From Ancylostoma caninum (lineage: Eukaryota; Nematoda; Chromadorea; Rhabditida; Ancylostomatidae): a stretch of DNA of 64,000 nucleotides. The notes beneath the pieces were generated by a model that saw nothing but the letters and a program-made list of their open reading frames with translations, did no database searches and was not told the DNA's origin. The translations under genes and the position numbers were made by a program. Numbering within the stretch: the first letter of the stretch is position 1; the number at the start of each line of letters is the position of its first letter. This document shows positions 21,451 to 32,744 of this stretch, piece by piece. The DNA is taken from positions 496,001-560,000 of the forward strand of contig JBAJFG010000248.1 in NCBI GenBank assembly GCA_037903475.1, read 5' to 3'.

Positions 21451-24400
21451 GAGAATATGCCCAGGTTTTATGATAAGAGGACATGGAGTTTTTTTTTTCA
21501 GGAAGTTGCTCAGAAAACGACTATGGGACAGTCTGGCTGGTGGGCGTGGTACTGACTGACTTGTAGCTTTAACGGCGCACATTTGTTTTCGAGACATTGT
21601 AGCAGTTGCACTTTCAAATACGATAAAGCGCCAGCCCCTCTTCCTACTCGCCCACGAAACAGTATAAATCTCTCTCTTTGTTTTATACTCAAAAAAGGCA
21701 AATAAAAGCAAATCAAAGCCAAATCCTTCTCCCTTTGAGCACTGTTGTCAGTTCTTATGCGGATTCCATGCTTCACAAAACCACAGACATAAATATTCTT
21801 GCCCACTTCAACAGCGGAATGCGTGCATCAGAGGAATTTCCAGGAAAGGAAGTTCTACAACTTATTGAAGTCCCACAGGCGTCGTAAAACAGACATGGCA
21901 TGAAATTCGGCATCGCGTTCTCAAAATAACTTGGAATTCCAATAGCGTAGGTTTCACAACTTATCCAGCATAGAAGTAAGGCCCTTTCACTTCAGCGCGG
22001 CTGCGCAACTAAAAATATAGTTGAACTATGATAATACCGTGGCAGGCGAGATAGAGAAATAAAAATAGATATGACGTGCATAAAGCCACAACCGTGCACT
22101 TGTTCAAAAGAATTTCAAAAACAAGGATAGGAATAACATCCTGGTTAAAATCTTCGAACAAGGACAAAGTTAGCTGCGAGGAATGATAGAAAAAGGGAAG
22201 TTGCTAAATAAATATTTGTGGACAAAGGCAGAAATTTCTAAGATGCATGACTGCGAGTCGTAGGATAAATCGTGTGAGAACGACCACTTGAAGACTCCGA
22301 AACAAGATCTCCTTCGAAAATTCGATAACTCAAAAAATATACAAGTTCCAGAAGTTTGGCATAGAAGCAACATCCATAAAAATGCCCCACTTTTGAAGGT
22401 GGCTCCGCTAGTCTTAGGCGGTAGCCGACGCAAAGAGGCAGGTGGCTGTGCGGGGGCCTTCTTCCCGAGAATGGGTTACCGAATTTTTGAAATCACTGTA
22501 TAAAACAGGTGAAAACATTGTGTATGCTCGTTCTCTAATGTTTGTTTTTATTACTATTTTTTTGGATGTTTAATATTAATCATTCAAAATTAACAAACAC
22601 TTTCAATAAACTTTAACCATGTTCCTCTAGTAAACTTTACTTCCAGTACTTTTACTGTTTTTATTATACCATCTGGGTCTGTGCATAAGCGGATTTGCCA
22701 CTTTTTCCACGCTCCCGTTGCTAACAACTCCTTCGTCCGGCAGAGGCTGCAGAGAGGATCACTGCAGCACCGCCTTGTTGGAGAGGGACAGGAAATCATT
22801 GCGGCTTATGTTGGTAACGGCTGTGGAGCAATGTTCCTGGAGAAGGCGGCGTTGACAAGTTTACGAGTGGCTGGTGATAGGAACTGACCAATCCCACTGC
22901 TCGGTTGTAAGACCCTCTCACTAGGCAGAGGTCCACATCCAGGATGCTGAAGTCGAATTTATCCACGGCGGTAGGGTATGGACGACCTATCTGAGAATAG
23001 CTCATGGAACAGTTAGTAAACATTGGAACAGACCTTCTAGTCACCCGCAACCCATCGCTTTGCCCTGCAATGCGGCAACTCGTCCGCTGCTCACCAGTCA
23101 CTCAGCGTTCGGAATACAGCATGTTTGGTACAAATAAGCAGCGATTTCCGTTTATTCCTCCTCACCTCTACCGCGACAACCCCGAACGATGCTGCTAACT
23201 GCAAATAGGAAAATTCCCATGGTTTTGCTTTTAAAAGTTAACTTATAACTAGCGCCCCTTCGGGACGCTAGAAAGTGGGGTGGGGCAGCCACTTGAGCTA
23301 TGTGCAAAAGCTCACATGTGCGAAATGCTTAGAAAATTCGCAAATAAGCAAAACTAATAGTTGACTGAACTCGAACACAAAATCTTTCTTATGAGTTGGA
23401 AATATTCTACGGGCCTGGCTTCGAGTCTTCTCGCGATCCTAGCCTTCCTTGCAAATTCTTAATCACGCATCTACATGTGAAGCTAATTTCCGATGCAATA
23501 ATACTACCTATGTACTTTTCCTTGTTCCATTTCTTGTATGCCTATGGACCCGTTATGTGCGGCAATTTTCAACTCTGCACAGGAGTACCTTTCACATGGC
23601 TTTATATTAGATTGTTGCAAAATCGATGTCGGATTTTCGAACCTCAAACTTTGGACTAATATGCTGGAGAGGAAACTCATGTTCCACTCGTACATTTGGT
23701 ATTTATTTGAAAGCTTATTTCTTGCTTTTTCTGACCTTCCATTCCAATCCGGACCTATCCACTTTTGTAGGCATTCTCGTGGGTGAATCGAAATGTAGTT
23801 GCTAGTAAAAATTTGTCTGAAACTGTATCATGGATTCGAATTCAGTAATGACACAACAGCTAGGAACGTTAATAATACCAACGTATGCGGGAGGGAATGC
23901 CAAATAAAACCGTAGCCCAATGTTCGTCCAAGTACACCAGTTTTGGAGATAAATGCGTCAGAGTTATGGACTAAAATTCAATGACGTCAACGTTGTTCTG
24001 AAAGCAATGGTGGAAGCTATCACCAAAGGATGCGTTCAGTATCTCGGAGGTAGCTTTAATATTTATTATTTTTCTACTTTTGGCGCCGTGGGAGGGAAAG
24101 GCACGGTGAAAGAATTTGGCAAGTGAATTCTTCTCGAATTATCCTCTGGTGTTTTACGACAGCAAAGATCCCACTTCGCACTTCAGATGATCTGGAAGAG
24201 GAGGCAAGCGGAACTGCAGACTCGCCTTCACATATCTTACTTAGTGGACTGTTCTCCTACAGATGAGCACAAATTCAGATGGTTGAAGGCATCCCTGAGA
24301 GGAAGAGAAGGCCGCGAAAACACCTCAGCTCAAGGCACATTCGCAGATTTTGCTGATCCCAAAAGGCTTGGCTCCAGATCCAATGGAACCAAAAATTGGC

Positions 24401-25676
24401 GGAAGGATGGCGACGATGTGCCGAATCAAATAACACTTTAATCTGAGAAAAAGTTTCAGTTTGAGCCGAGTTATGGCAATTCAAAGTCAACTGTCAAAAT
24501 CCGACATTGATTTTGCAACAACCTAATACTTGTGAACAACACAGTGCAACCAATGCCGTGCGAATGATCACCTGAAATGATTCAAGCTGAGATAGTGCAA
24601 CTGATGAGCTTCTGCTTGAAAAAAAATGGAAGAAAGTTAGGAAATATTTTAAAGGTTTGATCAATTGCACAAGTGTTTTCAGAAAAATGTCACAACAGCT
24701 TATAATGACGTGTTCTTCGTTCGTTCATCCTGTGTATGTTTTGATTGTACTGCCCTCCTTAGAAACAGATGGATCCTCAAGCTGCATAATCCCCATGGGA
24801 CCTCAATAATGAGAGGTACGCAAAGAGCACATCCTACATAAGGAAACCGAGTGAATCCTATCGCTACGGCCTCCACTCATCCTTTCGAAGTGATTCTCGG
24901 CCAGCGTTCCAAGATTGAGTGCAGTAACCGACAAAGCTCCATTAGAGGGGCTACTCTGCTCCGTACATTGCTGCTATGCATCGTCAAATCGTTGTAAACA
25001 CTGTCTCGCACGGAGGGCTCCAGACACTGCCACTGGTCCCACCGCGAAATCCCGAATGCACCCGACTTCCACCACGTCCACGCACCTATGACGAAACATC
25101 GGCCGAATGCCCCGTCAGCTGCGCATCCTCGCGAGCCACAGTCTATAATCGAGCCTCACGGCTAAATCATGCGATCACGTGCTATTCCCCCTACGCCTAC
25201 GCCCTAGAAAATTTTGTTGCACTACCATGATTTATATAAGAGGATATTCACATGGAGATCGATCCTCTTGTTTATTTATATATGCGGAGACCAATCGAAG
25301 AAAAATTGTGGATGAAGTGGGGAGAGATTAGCACTCTATCCTTTTGTTTACTTGTTTATTTACTGCGTATGCGTTGCTCATGATGGGAAAGAAGAAAAGC
25401 AACACAACAAGAAATAACCAATGCAAGAAGGCGAAGCATGCTACTATATCTACAACTAACAGCGTAGAAGCTTCATTTATAGGTATGAGTGAATGCAAAT
25501 CAGGCAGAAAGAGAATTTTTTTCGAATTCAAAAATAATGTCCGAAGAAAAAATCCAAAGGATCTTGTGATGAGCCCGAGAAGAGGATAGCAAGGATGTTT
25601 TATGTGCTGATTACACTGATTTTGAAGAAAAAATTCTACGAAACACCCTGTACTTAAATTTCCAGAGGTTGTAAGA
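21451..25676. other. No supportable gene or repeat
   Basis: 4.2 kb of chance ORFs. The plus-strand acceptor-like GTGTTTTCAG at about 24681, followed by AAAAATG, leads to a short frame without further support. No repeat ends seen. Confidence 0.4.
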
Positions 25677-25945
25677 AGAGTGGTCGACGTCACCAGATGT
25701 CCTTTCTTGGGATGCCTTCCACATTCAGCGTCTTTTGAGTGTGTAAAGATGTGTAAAGACATTGAATGCGTATATGCACTAGTTGATGACTTCCAGAATG
25801 AGAGAGCGCCCGACCTACCAAGTCAGCGTTTTATTCTCCTAGACTTCTCCATTAAATTTATCTACCCTGGGGGATGAACTGCTGGGTTGGCCAGGGTCGA
25901 ACTATTAATGATGAGCGAGGGAGACTCCTGCCACTGACCTAGACG
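25677..25945 (-). mobile_element. tRNA-derived SINE, diverged copy
   Basis: Aligns along its length with the SINE at 36788-37074 in the same orientation (shared CATTGAATGCGTAT, CCAAGTCAGCG, GGTTGGCC blocks). The tRNA-like head (near 25900-25945) is decayed. It overlaps the 144-codon minus-strand ORF at 25328-25762, which is therefore not a gene. Confidence 0.6.
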
Positions 25946-28720
25946 AGTCCTTCCCAGTGCTGGTCATCTTGTTGTTATCCATTTCTTCATTTACATGTTA
26001 ATTTTAGAGATTTCTAAAGGTTGTCTCATTCTTTTAGCAAAATTTAGTACTCTTATTTAACATATTCAAGAGCATTCAACAGAATAAAGAGAAAAAGCAA
26101 GATAAGAAGAGAAACATACAGCTTCACGGCTGAATTTCAACTCAAGAACACGTCTAAGACTGGATTCAATGCAGTGTACAATGAGAGTCGATGGAGTGCA
26201 ATTTTCGCTGGTTCGGGAAGCACGTGGCGCAACCGCGCCGCTCGCGCTGGAATTGCCTCCACATTGGCCAATCACATTGCCGCTCAATTTAAATTATTGA
26301 TTATATAAAAAAGAACTGTGAAGCTAATGTGATGATATAAAGCTCCGACGAGACGTAATAAGTGGGGAGAAAGGAAAGGAGTGGATTACGGGTACTAATG
26401 ACCTATATTGTAAAAAGTCCTAGTAAAACCCCTAGATACAATGTCAGGCCGATATTTAACTGGGATTGACTGGAACTACAGCGATGAAAAAAATTATTCA
26501 GACTGAGAGGGACTACGATTGGATGTGATGGCGTTCGTGAGCGGTCTTCTGGCGGATAAATTTCAGGAACCAAACTTAGCCGTGTACATAGTGCAACAAA
26601 TGACTGGCAGTGAATTGGCAAGATTCCAAGCGCCAGAGGGTGCTCATTCCAGAAACTGAAGTGCAATGAAACCCGCCGAGCACTCCAAACAATCTCAGCC
26701 TCGTTCGTCATTTCCAGTGCAGAGCGATTCCAGAATCGTGGCTCTCCACGTTGCCCCATCTGGCATGCGGCAGACGTAGTCATAATTAATCGGCTTTTCA
26801 TTACAACATCTCTTACTCAGAGAGAGTATGAGCTGCGGAAAATAAAAGGGCAGAAACAACTGTGGAACTGGATGGGTAACTCTCGGTGCGCAATATCCCA
26901 GAGGAAACATCACGAGGTGGGTGTCAATAGCGGATGAACTCAGTAGTTGCCTAATATATGAGTGGATATTTGCGTCTTAGATTTTGCGCTTTCCTCTCGA
27001 ACTCGAGCTCCTACGCAAACATAGTCCGTATTGAGTAATTGGATGTTTTTATGAAACTCATGAGCCGAAACAGGACACAGCGGTGAGCTGTCGGGAGCGC
27101 AGTTAGGACCATGAGATCTTAATTAAGCATCCATAAAAGGGGAACTTTGAGGGTTGATGACCATTTTTACGCGAATTTTTAAAGAGACATACCAACATTG
27201 GAATGGGTAGGTCGAAATAAAGCAGTTGTAGAGTCAAGTCCAGGAGCTATAAAAACAGCACCACATGTTAGATCCAAGAAGCAAATCCGGACGCCCTACT
27301 CCTTGACAAGCGTATTGCGTCCCAGGCGGAGTTCACGAACACACTCAGGGAAGCTACGAGATCACTGCGAGCTCAGTTTTCAAGGCGCACTGTAGCGCAA
27401 TGGCAAAAGGCCCGCTGTTGCTCGTAAGGTCAGTGGTGTAGCTATGCTACTATCACAGTACAATATGGTCAGAGAAGTTTCAATGTCATTATCTAAATTA
27501 TCTTCAGCGGATCTGTTCAAATTTTGATATGCTGACATCCCAGGCTGCGACGGCAATGTATAAAAACAGAGCAAGGGGCCCCTTTTCTTCGCCCTTTCCA
27601 ACGTCGCTCGCGTCGATTGCAGGAGTACTGTCAATAACGATCAATACACGGTGCAACATCGAGACCTACTCAATAACTGTACCGGGATCTACTCAATAAT
27701 CGGCAGTTCGGTTCACGATTCACGTTCGGCAAGAAGTCAGCAATACTTACCATTCCTCTGTACATATCACATTTTAATAAACTATTTTTCAAAGATCTTC
27801 TATTGCAATACCGCGTGGCAAGGTTCAGTGAGTACCTGCAAAGGCGAGCTTTAACCACAAGTGGACTGGGATTCGTGGAGAGACAGACTGCAGGCCGTTG
27901 ATGGCTAGCGCGGCTGGTTATCTTATAGATTACGTAATGCCAAAAGGCTCAGGGCGCGAGGGTTGGTCTAGTAACCAGGCTTCGCTAGGTTACATATTTA
28001 CGAATTTTAGCCCCACTCAATCGGTTGAGTTCTACTTTTACTCATTGTGTTGTGCCGTATTTGTGTATATCCGTTGTGGGCTAAAAATATGGGCAGTATT
28101 AATGTTCTGTTGTGTAGCAAAAAATACGGACGAGTGCCGCGAAGGTAGCGGCCACCAATTTTAATTTATATTATATTTATACATAATTTATATTTAATTT
28201 TTCACAGTCAACATCTCACATATTTCGTTAGCAGTATAACATCTTGGCAGGTAATGGTGGCAGCATTCCTGTCTCGTTGCATATGTCGTTGTGCTACAGT
28301 TTTGCAGTCACTCGGTTCAGTGTTAGCACGTCTGTGGACGTACCGGAATCATGTAGTGCGTAACGAGTTGTAGCGATACGGTTGGTAGTCTAAGGAAACC
28401 CATTGCAGCTGTGGTTGTGCGTGGCAGGTCAAAACTTGCATTCAAACAGCTCGATATGGTTGTAGATTCCTTAATGCCTGGTTCAGTGGTCTGCTAGAAA
28501 ACGGTTATGGACGGAACTTGGACAGGGTCGATAAATTGGCTACAAAAGAGTCTGAGAGGATGGAGCATTGACTCGGTACGTCGGCAATCCCTTCTTCCTA
28601 ACCCACTCCGCTCCTCCCCCAAGCCCACCCTTCCTCCAGTAATGGAAATAATCATTGAGTTCACCTGTGGTAAATACGACTATCCCCGAATTTTACCTTC
28701 TTTTCAGCACTGAGCTGAGA
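25946..28720. other. No supportable feature
   Basis: Chance ORFs. A minus-strand frame at 26403-26801 reads somewhat like protein, but no splice partners were found. Confidence 0.35.
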
Positions 28721-28723
28721 TGC

Positions 28724-28822
28724 ATCATTGAGTTTACCTTGGGATGATTCTCAGATGAATCAAATTCGTGGCGCATTCCACAAACCGGGATTGATTAACT
28801 CTGACCGCGTTATTCTTACCAT
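28724..28822 (+). repeat. Truncated GCATCATTGAG MITE joined to the 3' part of a SINE
   Basis: GCATCATTGAG at about 28730 matches the left end of the short MITEs at 30865 and 37776, then breaks off. The following bases (GATTCTCAGATGAATCAAAT.. CGGGATTGATTAACTCTGACC) match the tail end of the SINE family, plus orientation. This looks like two decayed repeats side by side. Confidence 0.5.
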
Positions 28823-28951
28823 CTGTCCATCGACGGAGACCATTTCGCAGCAAAACCTTTGATTAACACATTCGCGACAACGCCGATTTTCCGCTCAGGG
28901 CCACTTTGGACCAAAGCGAGTTTGCGCTTGTTTCTCACCGGAGTTGCGAGA

Positions 28952-29586
28952 ATTAGGGCATATTTGACATGCTAATCACAAATATGCCATCTATTTTACT
29001 TGGTAAAGCACTTCTGTAGTGTTACTGTATGCATACTGTAGAAACTGTAGGAAGACCTTTTTCTATCAGAATTCAACCAAAATTTGCACAGTTGGGTTAT
29101 TTTAGATACAGATTAAGAACATGATATCCATTGTCTACCGTACTGCATCACTGCGAGGTTACTGTAATCGTACTGTAGGAACTGTGGGGAAGGTTTTGCA
29201 TCAGAATTTCCCCGAAATTGGGGTTATTTTACACTCTGATCTCGAATGTGGCACCTATCTTGAATATGAATGTCAATTTCGTACTCAGCATGTCAAATAA
29301 CCCCACTTGCCAAAGTTTCACTGAATTTGGTGAATAAAATGCATCTACAGTATGCCTACAGTAACCATACGATAACGCTACAGTAACCTTAGAATACTGC
29401 TCTACGGTGCACGACTGAGGACGTGTTTATGTTCAGCACGTCATGTAACCCCAAAGTTCAAATTTGCTGTAGATGCTGTGAGAAAATACATCAACAGCAT
29501 CTACAGTGTACTACAGTAATCCTACAGTAACGCAGTTACGGTACAAAATGGATGCCATTTCCGTGTTCAGCGGATAGAATAACCCC
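28952..29586. repeat. Mirror-symmetric inverted array of about 130-bp units rich in CTACAGTA
   Basis: The marker GGGTTATTT (or AGGGCATATTT) occurs on the plus strand at about 28955, 29094 and 29221. Its complement AATAACCCC or TGTAACCCC ends at 29304, 29452 and 29586. Spacings are 139, 127, 148 and 134 bp. The left half carries TACTGTAG-type words and the right half CTACAGTA, so three units face three inverted units around about 29262. The whole could fold back on itself. No coding capacity. It resembles foldback or satellite-like nematode repeats; the class is not assigned. Confidence 0.7.
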
Positions 29587-29635
29587 TAGGGACAGAATTT
29601 GGGGGAGCTCCACCTAAGAAAAAGGGATAAAAAGG

Positions 29636-29708
29636 ATACGACCCACCGGTGGGTCGTATTGTCCTCTACGTAACTTCCCGTACGACCCACCGGTGGGTCG
29701 TATTGTCC
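29636..29708. repeat. Two identical perfect palindromes 45 bp apart
   Basis: TACGACCCACCGGTGGGTCG plus TA is a perfect 22-bp palindrome. It occurs at 29637-29658 (extended to 24 bp, 29636-29659) and again at 29681-29702, each followed by TTGTCC, so 28 bp are identical. Either a hairpin-forming duplication or a paired dyad-symmetric protein-binding site. No flanking repeat explains it. Confidence 0.9.
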
Positions 29709-30864
29709 GTTATGTGTTAACGGGCCCCCTTTGATTAACGGGCTCACCACATTCTTCCCTATGAAGTTCATGGATCCTGTCACAGATGAGCGCAAATTCT
29801 TGGGCAATGAAATAGTCACTGGCCGACCCCATACTATTACGCGTTGCTGACAAATCAATTCAGATGAGCGGGAAGCTTGGAACCGGTGAAGAGAACGGGA
29901 ATCCTTACCTGAAACCTTTGCTCAAAATAACCATCTGGCTCTCCCACAGAGTCCATGATCCCCTTTATGAATGTCACCCCTCCCCAAGATCTATCCTCTT
30001 CTCCCCAGATATCATCCCATTTCTCGGATTTATTCATGCGGTACTTGATTTCGCTGCATGCACGCTGAGATGTAAGGCGAGCGAAAATTGGCTCGGACAT
30101 CTTCAGATCGGGACTTTATCCATAGCATGAACTTCTTCCAAAATCCCATCCACGTTTTTCAGAACATGGGGGAAAGCACGCGAACAGCTGACGATGCTGG
30201 TAGCCATTATTCGTCGTTCCCAAGACTCTGACGGATAAACGATGGCATATGTGTCACTAAGATTTCCTAACGGGCACTGAATGCCGCAATTGTGCGGGGC
30301 TAAAAGCACTTCTTGCATTGCACATGGGAAATGCCCCAGACAGCTTCCAAGGATAGCTGAATGGAAGATATTGGTCTTTTGCTTGAGGGAAAATTCTTCT
30401 GAAGTAGCGAGAGGAGGGAAAACGCTTGAAAGTGGGCGAAATAGGAAATAACTGCGAAGAGAAGTGCCAGAGTTTCATTTTCTGGATCCTAGTCCAGGAA
30501 AAAGCATAGATATCATAAAAGGTCTACCAATTACGACCTCCTCCACCCATAGGGAAACAAATTTCTCATCCTTCCTCTCAACCAAATCCCTAGTACTATA
30601 AAGTCTTTCCTTGCTGAGAACATCCCTCCCTCCTAACTTTCTCCCGCTTGATGACGTGAGGTCACAGCTGACCTTGTTGCTGTTCTTCGTATCCACTACT
30701 TTGTGCTATTCCCGGGAAGCCCTTCAAAGAAAGACACGATGCTCTCCTTCGCCTCAAATGAACATGATCGATTGAACGATTCTGGCTCGCAAGAAGGGCA
30801 AATGGAACGATTATTGGCGCATGCTCGGTGCACCCTAAGATCAACGGGAGTCAAGGGGCAAGAT
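29709..30864. other. No supportable feature
   Basis: Overlapping short ORFs on both strands, none with domain or splice support. Confidence 0.4.
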
Positions 30865-30966
30865 GCATCATTGAGATTACCTAGGGTAGACATGTCGACG
30901 CCCTTCTTAACGATAGGTAAGTCTGTGTGGTGTTAACACGTTCACCCTGGATGATCTCAATGATGC
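30865..30966. mobile_element. Short MITE (GCATCATTGAGAT), copy 1
   Basis: Starts GCATCATTGAGATTACC and ends with the near complement GGATGATCTCAATGATGC. The second copy at 37776-37868 shares both ends and the internal GTTAAC and CACGTT blocks. About 100 bp, no coding capacity. Confidence 0.65.
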
Positions 30967-31737
30967 CTGCGGCCCAAGGTGATCAAGGTGATTCTCGGGA
31001 AATATGGGCTTTCATCTTGAGGCCATGCTTGAGTATTTGTCGATTACTTAAGTATGTATTCATTTGTTCATTTCCGTAGAATCACTCCACCAGTACTAAA
31101 AACAGACTACAAAAACAAACAAGTTCCAGGTATGAGCCGAAAAACTTCTCGTTTTCGTTCACAAAAACTGCAACAATCTCTTCATATTTTCTAAAGGTTC
31201 ATCACAAGGCTCTACTACTTGCCTTTGACACAAACTAATCACTATGTTCTAAAATTATCAAGAAAAACGAAACCTTTTCTGGACTTCAATGTGTTCTGGA
31301 AGCTTCTCCAGAAAAACACCCACTCCTCGTATGCCACGTGATTCCAGTTGCTTTCAGAAAATGGAAGGAGATGAGAAGAACGTGAACATCCACAAAATCC
31401 GTGCAGAGGAAACTAGAGCTAGCATTCCCTTGGAAGCAATAACTCGTCCGAATGTCACCCATACGTTTCATGTTCAATGGATCTAGCAATAGTTCCCCAT
31501 AAAATCTCCCGCCCTTCCCTAGCACTTCTTACACAGAGGGGTAAATGCACGTTTCACGAACAAATTCGCGTAATCAGCGGATAACCACGGGTTTTAAGTC
31601 AGTGATTTCCGTCCTAGAGAGAAAGGGATCATTAGTCTCACGAGTGACTGAGTGTAGGAACTAGGTACATATCTGACAATTAAGTGTCAAGCGCCAACTT
31701 CCATCGTAGTTTTTGATCTTTCTCAGCAGAAATATCG
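30967..31737. other. No firm feature
   Basis: A plus-strand frame after the acceptor-like GCTTTCAG at about 31360 reads MEGDEKNVNIHKIRAEE... to a stop at 31484-31486. The antisense frame is equally open, so it is not called. Confidence 0.35.
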
Positions 31738-32744
31738 TGAATGGATGGATGGATGGATGAATGAATGAATGAATGAATGAATGAATGAATGAATGAATGA
31801 ATGAATGAATGCCATGAATGAATGAATGAATGAATGGATGAATGAATGAATGGTTGCCAAGAATGAGTGAGTGAGTGAATGAATGAATGAATGAATGAAT
31901 GAATGAATGAATGAATGAATGAATGAATGAATGAATGATTGCCATGAATGAGTGAGTGAGTGAGTGAGTGAATGAATGAATGAATGAATGAATGAATGAA
32001 TGAATGAATGAATGAATGAATGAATGAATGATTGCCATGAATGAGTGAGTGAGTGAGTGAGTGAATGAATGAATGAATGAATGAATGAATGAATGAATGA
32101 TCGCCATGAATGAATGAATGCCATGAATGGATGAATGAATGATTGAATGAATGAATGAATGAATGAATGAATGAATGAATGGATGAATGAATGAATGAAT
32201 GCATGATCGCCATGAATGAATGAATGCCATGAATGGATGAATGAATGAATGAGTGAATGAATGAATGCCATGAATGAATGAATGATTGCCACCAATGAAT
32301 GAATGCCATGAATGGATGAATGAATGAATGAGTGAATGAATGAATGCCATGAATGAATGAATGATTGCCACGAATGAATGAATGCCATGAATGGATGAAT
32401 GAATGAATGAGTGAATGAATGAATGCCATGAATGAATGAATGATTAAATGCCATGAATGAATGAATGAATGAATGAATGATTGCCATGAATGAATGAATG
32501 AATGAATGAATGAATGAATGAATGAATGAATGAATGAATGAATGAATGAATGAATGAATGAATGATTGCCATGAATGAATAAATGAATGAATGAATGAAT
32601 GAATGAATGAATGAATGAATGAATGAATGAATGAATGAATGAATGAATGATTGCCATGAATGAATGGATGAATGAATGCATGAATGAATGAATGAATGAC
32701 TGCCATGAATGAATGAATGAATGAATGAATGAATGAATGAATGA
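31738..32744. repeat. One-kilobase TGAA/ATGA microsatellite with higher-order variants
   Basis: About 1007 bp of tetranucleotide repeats (TGAATGAATGAA...), interrupted at intervals by TTGCCATGAATG, GAGTGAGTGAG and GGATGGATG. Interruptions recur in blocks of about 98 bp (near 31935 and 32033) and about 79 bp (near 32228, 32307 and 32385), so larger units were duplicated after the tetramer array formed. The minus strand reads HSFI repeats in all three frames because a 4-bp repeat gives the same peptide in each. These long frames (up to 333 codons) are not genes. Confidence 0.98.

Noticed and set aside
25328..25762. 144-codon minus-strand ORF
   Set aside because: Starts within a SINE copy and has no recognisable domain.
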